From Phialocephala subalpina (taxonomy: Eukaryota > Ascomycota > Leotiomycetes > Helotiales > Mollisiaceae), in assembly GCA_900073065.1 (NCBI GenBank), contig FJOG01000029.1:247939-311938 (forward strand): DNA of 64,000 nucleotides. The letters are read 5' to 3'. The notes below the pieces were generated by a model. The model ran no database searches. It saw nothing but the letters and a program-made list of their open reading frames with translations, and had not been told where the DNA came from. Both the position numbers and the translations under genes were made by a program. Positions 35,391 to 46,789 of this stretch are shown in pieces (position 1 is the stretch's first letter; the number at the start of each line of letters is the position of its first letter).

Positions 35391-35880
35391 TTCTTTAAGG
35401 GAGAAAAAGCGGGGTTGGATTTGATAAGTAAAGCCTTGAGCGAATTTGGAGGTTTGAAAGCGACGCTCAGAGACAGATGTAGCCGGCGTGTACTCTCCTA
35501 AGCAATCTCGCGTTATTCAAAGATCGAGAAAAGCGCAAGGATTGTCAGTTGAGTAAGTGTACACTGTGTAGTGGATAGCGCAAATGGAGGTCGTGTCGTG
35601 GCAAGCTGGTCGTGTTTGTTGCAAACTGAGGTAGATGGAACAGGTCGAGCCGAAGTTGGGCTGATCGGGAGCTAGGCACAAAGTGAGCTTTAACTTCGTG
35701 GCTAGACGGAGAGTTGGGAAGTAAAAAGAGACATGATTTTACATGGAAGCGATCTTGTACAATTGGGCTCGAATAGGTCGAGAAGTTGGATTGCCAAACG
35801 CTGCTCTCATCAAGGTTGACCGGGAGTTGCTCTCGAAAGATCGAGCGGCAATGTTGAACGAGAGGAACGCGTTTCTGTGA
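35391..35880. other. Intergenic
   Basis: Upstream flank of paralogue A. No gene seen. Confidence 0.5.
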
Positions 35881-37536
35881 CGCGAAAACCTTGAGCCTCA
35901 GGAAGTCCTAGGGTTAGATCCGGCTAAACAAGCCGGCTAGGCTCTTGCTCAAGACCGCCGAATCACAGGATTCACTGTGCAAGAGCAGAAATCTATTATA
36001 TGGAAGATCGACCGGCGACTTGTTTTGACACTAGGCTTTCTCTATATGATTAGCTTAATGGATCGAACAAATCTTGGTGCTGCGTCTATTGCTGGGTATG
36101 TTCCTTGCCCATCCATGACCAAACAGTCGATGCTGACAATATTCTAGGACGCAAAAGGAATTGGAGATGAACATCAAGAATAATGCCTATACAGTCATCT
36201 CGCTAGTCTTCTTCCTCCCTTACGCCATCTTTCAACCCCCTGCAACGATTCTGATCCGCAGGCTTGGACCTCGTTTGTTCCTCGCAGTCATCGTCTTTCT
36301 GCGGGGAGGTGTCATGATTGCAAGTCTTGATTCATCTCGGCGTGACCTTTCCGTTGCTGATACTTGATTCTGGGATTTTTGCTTCTGCAAGGATTGGCAA
36401 ACGATGGCTGTCCTCCGCGTCATCCTGGGTGGTCTTGAAGCTGGCTTCTACCCGGGCAGTGCGTATCTTCTTAATACATGGTATCTACGGTACGAACTTC
36501 AAAAGCGTAACGCCATCTTCTATTTTATTGGAAGCACGGCTTCCGCTTTCGCTGGCATCCTGGCTTATAGTCTGATGCAATTGAATGGACCTGCCATACT
36601 TCAGGCTGGAGGTGGATTTTCATCGTAAGACTCCTCGTCGAATCTCATTCCTGATACCAAACCTGCATCTCTGAATAAAGCTGACGCGCAATCCAGATCG
36701 AAGGAATAATTACCTGTTTCTTCGGCATCTTCTCCTACCTCGTGATCGTCGACTTCCCCGAACTCTCCCCAAATCTTGGCGATTCTTTGCCTCCCAAGAG
36801 GCTGATTTCATCATCGCTCGCATCGAGCACGACCGCAATGATACTCAAGTCGAGCCTTTCCATCTCGGCACATACTTCTGCTATGCTCTCGATGCCAACG
36901 TATGGGCTTTCTCAACACTATACATGTTCACCACCACCTATGCGTACGCAATCGCTTATTTCTTGCCTATCATTCTGGGGGAAGGCATGTGGTTCTCGGT
37001 CGCAAAGGCGCGGTGTCTTGTTGCGCCGCCGTACGTAGTTGCTGATATTGTGATGTTTGTGCAGGCATATTTTGGTGATAAATGGCATTTACGCAGTCCA
37101 ATTATTGCTTTCAATGCTGCAATAGGTAAGGACTCTAACGTCACTCTCCATCACTGCCCTGCTGACAAGTGGCAGGTATCATCGGTCTCGGCCTCCTAAG
37201 CTACACCTCCAACAACGGGTTTCGCTACTTCGGCGTCTTCCTCGCCACGACATCGCACAGGTCAACCCGCCAGCCCTGTTGACATACTAAGCCAGCAACA
37301 TCCGCGGGCAGTGGAACGCGCACTCAAATCCGCGACGCTTATCGGTGGTGGAGCTATTGGGGGCATTATCAGAACGAGCATTTTCCGACCAAAAGACGCG
37401 CCGAATTTACAAGCCTGGGATTCTGGCCTGTCTTTTGGCGAATGCTCTCTCGCTTGTGGTACTTTCTTTGCTGACTTTGAAATTCTGGAGGGAGAATAGG
37501 AGGGTTGAGGAGGGTGGGAAGCCGATTGGGAGCTAG
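35881..37536 (+). pseudogene. Dal5-like MFS (anion:cation symporter family) transporter pseudogene
   Basis: A recognisable allantoate-permease-type transporter can be followed through several frames: LGFLYMISLMDRTNLGAA (from ~36030), FQPPATILIRRLGPRLF (36231), GGLEAGFYPGSAYLLNTWYL (36427), IVDFPELSP (36743), ADFIIARIEHDRN (36802), AYAIAYFLP (36946) and IGGGAIGGII (37339). It is broken by an in-frame TAG near 35937, a lost base in the C run near 36772, an in-frame TAA at ~37288 where a Gln codon is expected, and another frame change near 37305. Remaining introns (for example 36067-36148) still have splice signals. Not functional as read. Confidence 0.8.
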
Positions 37537-38257
37537 GTTGGGTTCAAGTATACGTATTAGACGACGGTTGAATGAGTGAGTTCAGGCTTGTGGACGAGAC
37601 TTCTCGTGGTTTTGTTAGGGCATCTTCTTTGTTGGTAAGCCAACCAGTCATAGCCCAAGCTCCTCCTGTACCTAGCTTCGCGAGCTCTCCCGCTCTTCTT
37701 CCTTCTTCGTGATCAATCTAATTCATGAATCTTGGACCCTACTCAAGATCTCCCTTGACAGGTTTGCGAAGACGTTTTGAAGTTGGTACTTGATAGGCTC
37801 GCACAGCTATACTTTTACCGCAACTTATTGGCTTCGCCCTGTAATAGACACTCGTAAGAACATTCAAATTCAGAATGTATTGATCTCGTTCAACTCTGGT
37901 GCGTGCCTACTGCAATCAACAGCCTAATATAAGAAAGTTCCGTATCTCGTCTAGCGCTTCCAGTCACCTATACCAGTTGTTGAGATAAGACTACTTCACT
38001 AGTTATTCCATTACTCTTCCATAATGGGATGGGGTGGGAGAGACTCAACCTTTATATACATGGTTTGAAACGCTGATTCTTAACACTCTTATATGGTAAT
38101 TAAGACGTATATAGTAATTGCAAATATAAAGGAAAACTTCAAAAACTCCAATAATACTTGTATACGTATAAAGCTTTAAAACCCGCTGCATCGTACAATA
38201 AATTATTTACGGGCATAAAGTCCTCCCGCTAATCCAGAGAGGAAAAGCCCTCGGTGG
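37537..38257. other. Intergenic
   Basis: No gene recognised. It becomes AT-richer from ~38040 toward the copia remnant. Confidence 0.45.
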
Positions 38258-38806
38258 TCAATACTCCTCTAGTCGCGAAGCATGTTTGAACGCCAGGTCT
38301 TTCTCTTTACACAGGGCATTTGTTAGCCTATCGGCCGCCTGCTCAGCTGTCGGCACGTATTTCAGCTCGACCTTTCCCACGTTGATCTTCTCCTGTATAA
38401 AATGATGCTCTATGTCGATGTATTTTGTTGTGGCATGAAATTTCGGGTTCTTGGCCAAAGCAATTGCCCCTGGGTTATCGCCGTAGATAACCGTAGCCAT
38501 CGGGGAGGTATTCTCGGGGTTGAATTGATCGATAAGGACCTTGAGCCAAATGCCCTCCTTTGCAGCATGCGTTTGCCCGATGTATTCTGCTTCGCAGGCT
38601 GAGAGGGCCACAAATAGGCTGTCGTTTAAACCAACTGATTGCCCCGCTGCCAACATAAAAGACATATCCAGACGTTGATTTCCTAGTATTACGATCTCCA
38701 GCCCAATCGGCATTAATAGCAAGTGAGAAAGGTCAAATTGCCCCTGGATATAGTCGGAGGAGCGCCACTTACAGCTATATGGCCGAGCCACAAGATGTAA
38801 AGCCAA
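38258..38806 (-). mobile_element. Ty1/copia retrotransposon RNase H fragment
   Basis: The frame ending at 38258 carries the copia RNase H C-terminal half: ALSACEAEYIGQTHAAKEG, WLKVLIDQF, a DN pair in YGDNPGAIALAKNP and HIFIQ-type HHFIQEKIN, with an AEQAADRLTNAL ending. Upstream, ADWAGD and STSGYVF are readable in other frames, showing indels. Gag, protease, integrase and RT are absent, and no LTRs are seen. It is a truncated, inactive remnant. Confidence 0.8.
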
Positions 38807-38935
38807 CTCAGATCATCTTCCTCATCCACGGCTGGCCCGATATTTCCCTCGGATGACGATATTAGATCCCCTTGTTCGTGTTCTTCGGACTACATGTCGT
38901 CGTACCAGACATGAATTTTGACGTTGCGCTTAGCT
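38800..38935 (+). pseudogene. Epoxide-hydrolase-like alpha/beta hydrolase fragment
   Basis: Plus-strand text reads IIFLIHGWPDISLG, then a stop in place of Trp, RY, a stop in place of Gln, IPLFV and HVVVPDM. This is the HGxP oxyanion-hole block and next strand of soluble epoxide-hydrolase-type alpha/beta hydrolases. Both stops fit TGG-to-TGA and CAG-to-TAG transitions. It abuts the copia remnant. Downstream text to ~39330 may contain more of it but is too decayed to call. Confidence 0.55.
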
Positions 38936-39640
38936 GGAAGGCTCTGTAGGGAGCTAAATATGGCTGCATGCTAATTCTGACGATTTCGAACAGATCATAA
39001 GCTAGGCAAGCGCCGAAACCTGAATACTGTAACAGGGGTGTAAAAAATGGCATCCGATATTCTGTAAGATGATCATGATCATACACTCGCGGTGCATTAT
39101 GTTCCAACGATTTTCGTCTTCTCCGCGTTCACCAACCCCATCGTAGACTGCTATCAAATTCCGCCCTGACCCTTTATCAATATCGCTTTATTGACTTTCT
39201 TCCGAAGGCGCTGGTTCGACCATGGATTCTGTCACATCTAAAAGCACTCCTGGATCGCTTCCAGGCGCGCGAGCCACCAGAATGTTGCCAGTAGAAGCCG
39301 GACAGCGTCCATCCTAGTACTTGTTGAACGCGCAAACTTCGCAAATGAGCGTCGCTGAAATTTACGATAATTAGCTTGCTCAAAGGTATCCTGAATATTG
39401 TCGGGTTAGGAATCACGTATATCGCTCCCGACCCTCCCGATTTAGTCTTGACGATTTAGGCGTCACGGAAGGCTAAATTGAAGCTCAAATTGAGAGTAAA
39501 GCTGATTGTAATTGAGATGTCAAAGCACAAGAAGTGATAGTGGTGAGGGTGCTTCAATGGACCCTGAACCGAGACTAAATTGGGAGTGCTGGAGCGATAC
39601 ACGTGATTACCAACTGACAATATGACAGCAAATAAGCCCT

Positions 39641-41012
39641 TCATTCCACTCCCAATCCAAATCCTGTCCAATTATTAAATTCCATGACAAATTTAACAGC
39701 TGCCTTGCAGTAAAAGTCGTCTTTTTCACCCCAGGTCTCTGCTGACACCTTCAGAGCCCGTATTACTTTGACACAATGCGAGTCCACCGACCACGTAGCA
39801 GTCAGCGCCCTTTGCCTCACCCAATCCCAATCTCGACCTTCCAAGTCTACTGATTCGATGTCTACCTTGCTGAACGGAGGTCTCAACTGAGCAATATAGA
39901 CTAGGATTGTGTAGAGCCCATACTGCCTCAGGACAGACACTTGCTGCTCTGGGGAAAAGTGCGGCATCAAAACTCGAAGAGCGTGGCCGACTGTTAAGAC
40001 GTGGGCTAGGAAAAAGTCGTATTGCTCTGATGAGTTGGTGCAAATAGCCAACAAGACCGCAACATCCAGACAGCTCTCAAGTTGCTTGGTAGGCTCGTCC
40101 ACACCCCACGCGTTCCAATGTTCCAGAATAGCCCCTTCCTGGTTTGAGAGAATTGTTTTGATATTGATATAACCGGGTTGGTTGAAATATCCGCCGAAAC
40201 GCTGGTCGCTATGAATGCTTGTTATGATACCCGCCAGGGAGGTCGAAGAGTATGCAGAATCATTTTTAGGGTAGCGGTCCAGATACTGATGGGTCGGATC
40301 GTACTCAGTACATCCCAGGCTTAAGGCTTCCGTCGCGACTTCCTTGCTTTGAAACTCATAAGCATAGGCCAGGTGAATGAAAGGATGGCCGACTGTCTCA
40401 GAAAGTCAGAACGCTCGCAGCTTCCATGGGACGATAAGACTGACGCCCGCCACTGAACCCATTAATGAGCGGCTCTTCTCCTGCAAAGAGATACGTGTCG
40501 AGGACCTCCTTCCAGTTTCCGTGATTCTTGGCTACCTCCTCATCGAAAAAATTGGTAAACGCAACAGTATATCTACACACAGGTAAGCAAGTGATATATC
40601 CGAAATCTCGGACTTTTATTTGGTGACAAACTCCTTGTGAGCCAAGAAATCCCTCCAGTTTTTCTGAGTAATGCCACCCAGGATGAATTGGCTATTGATA
40701 GGTTTCAAGGTCCCCGCTTCATAATTATAGATTTCTTCGAGCTTGGAACTGCTGGCACCGAGGAGGTAAGACGACCCTAGGACCTGCACATCATTAGATC
40801 CAATGGTGAATTTATACGGAGAAGAATGAGGTGTGTACATGGGGCATATGGCTATGGAACATCAAATTTGGATCCCTTAGCAGCGCCAACGAAGCATGAC
40901 TTTCCTGGAGCAGGCGGTGTAGCGTTTTGGAAGGTAAGTCTGAGAGTTTACCCAGATCATAAAATGGGATAGTGCTTAGACCGGTCTGCTGTGAAGTTGT
41001 CTTGAACGACAT
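39641..41012 (-). CDS. Questin-oxidase-like (AflY/MdpL/GedK family) Baeyer-Villiger-type oxidase
   Basis: Minus exons 41012-40839, 40783-40632, 40572-40445 and 40392-39641 sum to 1206 nt (401 residues). Introns have GTACAC, GTTTGT and GTCAGT donors with good branch sites. The family is recognisable from FHSHMPH next to LGSSYLLGAS, NWRDFLAHKE, FSGGLGHPFIHLAYAYE, the His/Asp-rich core and the C-terminal VIRALK, DDFYCKAAVKF and GFGLGVE blocks. Characterised members cleave anthraquinone rings in emodin/questin, aflatoxin and related pathways. The next gene is AflX-like, and AflX/AflY-type genes occur side by side in such clusters. No polyketide synthase is in the window. Confidence 0.82.
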
Positions 41013-41861
41013 TATCGCAAGAATAGATTCAGATCAAGCTGTTCTGGACATGCTCCGAGTGAGCGTTCCAGGCTTCCATACTTACAATCTTATCTTTCAT
41101 TTGTCGAAGCTCTCCACCGCGGCATCAAGCCGCACAGCAGGGTACGAAATCGGAATTGGTTGAGTATCAAACCCGCAGGGTTTCCAAGTGGAAGCTGGTT
41201 GACATCGTGTCTCGGACAACGGACAATGGCTGGGTCCGACGTCGATTCTCCTCGGCCACTGAACCGGTGGGACGGTGGGACGACGGCATCGACAAGACTA
41301 GAGCCCACGGAGAAAGGAAACACACCATGCACTAGTCAAGCAACACACAAACATGATGGGTGGGGATTACTAATCGGCGTTTTAGAGTCGCTAGCTCTGC
41401 AGACACAGTAGTGAAACAATGTCTTCCTTCCTCCGTGTGGCAGAAGATCAATTCCAGAGACATATCCTGTATTGAAGGAATCTTTCGTAATTGAAGATCA
41501 TAGTTGACTTCATTATTAAGCAAAGCGGAAGACGCGCAGTATTTAAAACGCTGCTCATTTGATTTCTTGATGCCTACAACATTTATTGCGGTGACAAGGT
41601 CACAAGCGCGAACTTTGTTTGAAGCTGTGTGCGTTTCTCTTGTGGTATATATCACCACCGGATGTACAATATAGCTTTCGATGTTAAAAAAACAAGAAAC
41701 AGAAAAGAGGCGATTTATTGACACCGGATCTGTTTTAGTACAGTACAGTACCATAAACAGCCTTGCGTATAGCATGCTATGAGAAGCCCCATTTGAGAAC
41801 AATTTTCATTGTAGTCTGGTCCTAAAAGTATCCCAACACACATATCGCCTCCCCTAGGCGT
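41013..41861. other. Intergenic
   Basis: No gene seen. Open frames here (41332-41802 minus and others) lack recognisable domains. Confidence 0.45.
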
Positions 41862-42689
41862 TCATACCCCCCCAGAAAAAATCCGATCAAAAACCTGTTG
41901 TATGACCCAGAATCCGGGGACATAGCCCACTAACAAGCCTCTGAAAATTCTGCGAAATATCTCCGGGCCGTATCTTCCAAAACCATCACCTTTGCGGCTG
42001 GAGACGCCGACGGCGTTTAGATTATCGTACCCCCTTTCCATAATCATCTCAAATATAGCCGCTCCAAGGTCCTCATATGAGACAGCAAGTCTGACTGAAT
42101 CAGTGCTGATTTCGTATCCGCTAGCATCTTCCTCAATGAGTAATGGGGGTTGCACCAGGAGAACGGAGAGCAGCGACGATGATTCAAGAAATAGGGACTG
42201 TGCTGCAGCAAGGTCGGCGTAGGGATGACTGAAAGCGGTTTTGATGAGCCAGTGTATGAGCGGCGGTCGTGCTGCAGCAAATCTGGCGTTGTAAGTTGAC
42301 GACGAGAGAAGGATTAATCGTGGTTTTCGCCATCCACTTCCGGAGTTCTTAAGCTCTCCAAGAGCATCAAGTATCGAGTGTGCAGCATCTTGCAGGATGC
42401 GGATGCCGGCTTTATTCTCATTCTCGCCCAGTGTACAGATTATAGTCTGAGCGCCTGACAAACACTGCCTTATCATCTCCGTGTCGGAGACAAAACCCTC
42501 CAAAATTTTGACTCGAGAATAAGATGCAGCCTCTGGAAACAAATCCAGGAGTTTGCTTCGTGAGCGAACGTAAATGTTCAAGCCGAATGGCGGAGCTTCT
42601 TTAGCAAGGAGCCAACGAAGTATAGCGCGGCCGGTTTTGCCCGTGGCCCCAAGGAAGGCAATAGTTCGACTATCTGACGTGTCTGCCAT
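41862..42689 (-). CDS. NAD(P)-binding oxidoreductase, AflX/MdpK-like
   Basis: Atypical short-chain-type Rossmann protein of ~275 residues, start taken at the Met at 42689 (an upstream in-frame Met at 42710 exists). The dinucleotide motif is FLGATGKTGRAIL, followed by VRSRSKL, a strand with TIICTLGENENKAG, and the catalytic-region equivalent RLILLSSSTYN. This matches the NmrA-like reductases/oxidases called averufin oxidase A (AflX/OrdB) in aflatoxin clusters and their anthraquinone-pathway relatives. It lies next to the questin-oxidase-like gene on the same strand, a pairing known from emodin-derived pathways. Substrate not determinable here. Confidence 0.75.
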   Translation of the reverse strand: MADTSDSRTIAFLGATGKTGRAILRWLLAKEAPPFGLNIYVRSRSKLLDLFPEAASYSRVKILEGFVSDTEMIRQCLSGAQTIICTLGENENKAGIRILQDAAHSILDALGELKNSGSGWRKPRLILLSSSTYNARFAAARPPLIHWLIKTAFSHPYADLAAAQSLFLESSSLLSVLLVQPPLLIEEDASGYEISTDSVRLAVSYEDLGAAIFEMIMERGYDNLNAVGVSSRKGDGFGRYGPEIFRRIFRGLLVGYVPGFWVIQQVFDRIFSGGV

Positions 42690-43301
42690 TGACACAAGTT
42701 GCCGATACAAAAAAGTTTTTGAGAGATTTCGATTTCGCAGCTATTGGCGAGTTTAACCAGTATCTCAATTATTAATTGGTAATGATGATGGAGACGCTAC
42801 CACGTCCGGTTATCTAGTCAAAAGAAGACTGGTAGACTCAATTTCCCGCAGCCAAGGTCCCGCAGCCCTTTGTCTTGTGCGGGCTGTGGAGACAAATTAC
42901 AGGGCTCAGGGATCTACTTTCTATCCCGTGCTCCTGTTTATTTGTAAGGGAGGTGGGACTGAGAAGTGGAGCACGGGGGACTCCCAATAAAGGCGATTAA
43001 GATAGCAGCTAGTATCGTATCAACTAGCAAGGCCACCTCCGCAAGGGAAAGAGTCCTACCCCTTCTCCATTCAAGGTGTCCTCCGTAGTATAGAAGGTAG
43101 GTAATACTCTTACACCCCAACTTCGGAAAAGGCTCTTCCGGGACAATCTTCAACTAAGCTTACTTTGAACCAGAACTGAAGGGTCTTTTAAAGCGCTTGG
43201 TCCTTTCGACTTGTGCAATCGTCCACTTGAAGAATCACCGTTCTTGTCCGTTGATCTTGAAAATAATAGCTACCCCACCGTTACCAGTGGTCGTTTCTAC
43301 G
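42690..43301. other. Intergenic divergent region
   Basis: Lies between the divergent AflX-like and class II aldolase genes. No gene is seen. Likely holds both promoters. Confidence 0.45.
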
Positions 43302-44356
43302 ATGTCTGCCTCGACCTCTGCGAATCTCCCTCACGAACTGCCTCGCAGACTTATCTCTGCGTGCCACATTCTTCACTTCCACCAGTAAGATTGGCAACCT
43401 TGAACCTGCATAGTTTCCTCGCGGCTGTATTTATTAATACCTAATAATCAGTATCCTCGATGCATATGGACATATTTCGGTGCGGCATCCTCAAAAGCAT
43501 AATGTCTTCATTATGTCGCGAAATATTGCTCCAGCGATCATCTCCTCCGCAGGCGATCTCATAGAATATTATGTCAACGATGCATCACCTGTCGAAAGTA
43601 CGGCTGCTGTGGGATACGTTGAGAGATATATCCATAGTGAGATATATAAAAGATATCCTGGAATACACAGCGTCATTCATAGTCATTCAGACGCGGTAAT
43701 TCCATACAGTATCTCAAGTAAGATATATTCTGGACGCTGCGCCCGATTTCCTTTCCTCTATGCTGATATTTCGAATAGAAGTTCCTCTGAGATCTTGTTT
43801 TCACATGGCTGGGTTCTTGGGTGAGTTATCTGCTAGGAAGTTATTCTTCAACCAAAGCTTTGTCTCTACTAGATGTACCTTTTTGATTTCCGTCTTCTGG
43901 CTCTAATTTTAAATAGGCACTTCGACCCCAATATTTGACATTTCAGAATATTATAAGTCGGACGATACTAAAGACATGCTAGTACGCAGTACCTACCTTG
44001 GGGAAGCTCTTGCTTCTTGTTTCGCCAACTCCGGCTATAGTGATACGGATAACTTGAGCGTCCCACTGCACAACGTAGTCTTAATGCGTAGCCACGGACT
44101 CACGGTTGTTGCCTCCAGCATTGAGGAGTGTGTTTTCAGGGCCATTTACACACAAAAGAATGCCATGATCCAAACAGCAGCGCTAAATATCTCTGCCGCC
44201 TATCTCGGCTCGTCGGACGGCGGGTACAGCATTAGGTACCTAGATCAGGAAGAGGCAGCAGCCTCGACAAGCATGACGCAATGGTCTGTTATGCGACCTT
44301 GGAAACTTTGGTTACGTGAGGTAGAGGAGTCAGGCCTGTACGTTAATCATGAATAA
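43302..44356 (+). CDS. Class II aldolase/adducin-domain protein
   Basis: Exons 43302-43384, 43452-43717, 43779-43820 and 43917-44356 sum to 831 nt (276 residues). The small third exon (42 bp) supplies VPLRSCFHMAGFLG. Family marks: YGHISVRHP at the second exon start, IMSRN, SVIHSHSDAVIPYS with the metal-binding His pair, and VVLMRSHGLTVVA with a further His. These enzymes cleave or decarboxylate aldol or beta-keto substrates with a divalent metal. Fungal members are often found in aromatic or secondary-metabolite clusters. Its neighbours (oxidase, reductase, TAXI-like protein, FAD monooxygenase relic) favour an aromatic-compound pathway, by inference. Confidence 0.8.
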
Positions 44357-44955
44357 GGAAGGTTTTGTTTATAGGGATAATTTCAATTCTTGTCTTATGT
44401 TCGAAAATAATTTGTGATACTTATCAAGGCATCTCACCTCGAAGGCATAATAAACTTTACAAAGGACCCCAAGTAATAGCATCCCAGAGTAAGTCTATTT
44501 CCAAAATAATTGTCGTTTACTTGCACCACTTTCCTCCCTTTACAGGCTGAGAGTGCCTATCTAGAGATTGCCAAGCACAGACTCTACCGATGCCCCTAAG
44601 CCAGCGATCGGCCTCGGACAATTAACGGAGTCCGAGGTCAATTTGCGCTAGGACTACGGGCTTACACAACCGTGAGACTGCGAGACTGCGGGATTGTGGG
44701 GTTAGAGAAATTAACGAGGGTTGGGACTAGGGGATGCGGGACTGCGGGACTGCGGGACTACGGGGTACGGGAACTTGTAAGGATTGGAGAAGTTAATTGC
44801 CCGCCTGGATAATCACCTTTCCAATGCTTGCGTGTACAAGACGGTATCGACCAAGAAATATCACCTACGATTGAGCGCGCTTGTACATAAGGTCCGTATC
44901 ATCGAGTTATGTGTATCCTAAGCTGACCAGTTACTAGATTATCCTCATCTGTAAA
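44357..44955. other. Intergenic with short GGGACTGC tandem repeats
   Basis: Upstream flank of the TAXI-like gene. Around 44684-44765 a GGGACTGC/GAGACTGC octamer recurs several times, imperfectly. No gene seen. Confidence 0.45.
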
Positions 44956-45945
44956 ATGGAACAGTCAACGTCTTCAGGACCGAGAATCGAGCGTTCCTTG
45001 ACGCTCAGCTTTATTGGAGACTGGGGCCAAGCAAACTTCCATCGGATCTGTTCTTGGCTCACTCAACAATTTTGCGATCGAGCAGGCCCGCGCAGCAGGG
45101 TAGCGATCTGGAGTATGCGCGGTGGTGGAATAGAAGCACTGGAGCAAGTCTACAACGGCGAGGCTCAGTTGTGCATCGCTACACCGGCCAAACTTATGCC
45201 CGCCGCGTTGACTGGGGAAGGTATTTTTGCCTCATCAGGGCCCATGGCAAACCTTCGAACTTTGGCAGTCTTGCCCCAGCGCGATCGAATGATGTTCGCT
45301 ATTGACCCCAAATTTGGCATCAAGTCGTTCGAAGACCTGCGTCGTGTGAAACCGCCACTTCGAATTGCAACATCACTTGACGACGGAACAAACTTCATTG
45401 GATATGTAGCCATGCGATTGATGGAAGCACACGGGATTACCGAGGATATCTTGAAATCCTGGGGAGGCTCATACATTTTATCAGTTCGTCCTGAACAGGC
45501 TATCGAGAATATGCGGCTTGGTAAGGCGGACGCGGTCTTGCAAGAAGCGATTATGACGCCCTGGTGGAGGGACCTGATGGAAAACCATAAGCTCGTCCCG
45601 ATTCCTGTCGAGGCTGATGCGATGGCGCGTATTGCTGGGCACTATGGCTTTGAACCAGCAACTATCCGCTCCAAATTCTGGGATGCAGTCCCAGAAGAAA
45701 TTCCAACACTCGATTTTTCAGACTTTCTCGTTATCGTCCGCGATGACATGCCTGACGATCTCGCATACCTACTCACCTGGTGCCTCGTCGAAACAAGAGA
45801 AGAAATTGAAGCTCAATACGCACACATACCGCTCGAAAGGAGCCCCTTGACGTACCCCTTGGATCCTTTTGCAATGGCGAAACCCTCCATCCCGCTGCAC
45901 CCAGCTGCGAAGAGATTCTACGAAGAGTCAAAATATTTACCTTGA
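44956..45945 (+). CDS. TAXI/NMT1-type periplasmic-binding-fold protein without signal peptide
   Basis: 329 residues in one exon. SMRGGGIEALEQVYNGEAQLC and the following blocks match the TAXI family of TRAP-transporter solute receptors (a type II periplasmic-binding fold): an early glycine-rich ligand loop, then LRTLAVLPQRDRMMFAID, GIKSFEDLRRVKPPLRIAT, GKADAVLQEAIMTPWW and a C-terminal LTWCLVE helix. Such receptors are bacterial and normally secreted. This one has no signal peptide and lacks TRAP membrane partners nearby, so it is likely a cytosolic protein re-used as an enzyme or binder. A decarboxylase on the same fold is known (4,5-dihydroxyphthalate decarboxylase), offering one possible role. 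The intronless structure and family distribution are compatible with bacterial origin. Confidence 0.72.
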   Translation: MEQSTSSGPRIERSLTLSFIGDWGQANFHRICSWLTQQFCDRAGPRSRVAIWSMRGGGIEALEQVYNGEAQLCIATPAKLMPAALTGEGIFASSGPMANLRTLAVLPQRDRMMFAIDPKFGIKSFEDLRRVKPPLRIATSLDDGTNFIGYVAMRLMEAHGITEDILKSWGGSYILSVRPEQAIENMRLGKADAVLQEAIMTPWWRDLMENHKLVPIPVEADAMARIAGHYGFEPATIRSKFWDAVPEEIPTLDFSDFLVIVRDDMPDDLAYLLTWCLVETREEIEAQYAHIPLERSPLTYPLDPFAMAKPSIPLHPAAKRFYEESKYLP

Positions 45946-46117
45946 CTGGTCTGCCCGCTAAGCTTGTCAACGAGGTTCATATAGGAGATAGCCTAGAAGT
46001 GGAAATGAAAAAAATAAAAATAAAAACCCGTATTGCATTGCTTAACTCCTAATCCGCTGTGGTCCGCTCTATAATTGGTGATTGCTTACATGGCTGTCTC
46101 TCGTACAGTCCCTGGGA

Positions 46118-46548
46118 TTAAATTCCCGTGATTTGCTGTTTTTACACCAAAACTCGCGTTGTTCCACGCTACGCATCACAATAACTACTTTTTATAAAGT
46201 TATAAGAGTTAAAAGTTTGATTATTTCGATTAATTTTAATTGAACTACGTCCTCGGATTGTATTTCATTTAATGTTTTGATATAGAAGTAAAGTGTTAAA
46301 CCCGAGGGGTGCAATATTTAAGCGAATTTGTTAGCGAATTGCATCATTTTACTTAACCTTCTTATATTTAGCTTAGAATTTACCGGAAAACTACTCGCTA
46401 CTTTATTAAAAATTGGGAAAAACACGCAAAATACTCTAATTAAAAGATCCGCCCACTCAGATTTTAAATATTTAGGTGATTTAGTGGGTAAATCGTAAAG
46501 TGATTTACGTGAGTTTTGGTGGTAAAACAGCAAATCACGGGAATTTAA
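46118..46548. mobile_element. 431-bp non-autonomous element (MITE) with ~40-bp terminal inverted repeats
   Basis: The left end TTAAATTCCCGTGATTTGCT is repeated in inverse at the right end (TCACGGGAATTTAA), and pairing continues for about 40 bases with a few differences. The interior is AT-rich and codes for nothing. The TTAA at both extremes may be the target duplication or part of the repeat. It sits between the TAXI-like and C2H2 genes. A related end is seen at ~11490. Confidence 0.75.
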
Positions 46549-46789
46549 CTGAGGTGGCTGTACCTTATTGCTCCCCTTTTACCTGCCTGTGAATATTTAT
46601 ATTTCTTTTGCTATGGTCGCTATCACACACAATAACCTGAGAGTAAGAGCGAGGCAAATTTGTGGAGGTCCACTGCTCGTCGAGTCGTCGGCTAGCCGAC
46701 GGTTACCGCCCCCGCCTTTAACCTGAAACTTCCCCGCAAAATTTGATTTGGACTTCTCTCCCACCAGTTCCTCACCGATTCCCATCATA

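Noticed and set aside
44684..44765. GGGACTGC tandem octamers as a possible regulatory array
   Set aside because: Too few and too imperfect to support a functional claim. Noted only as a simple repeat.
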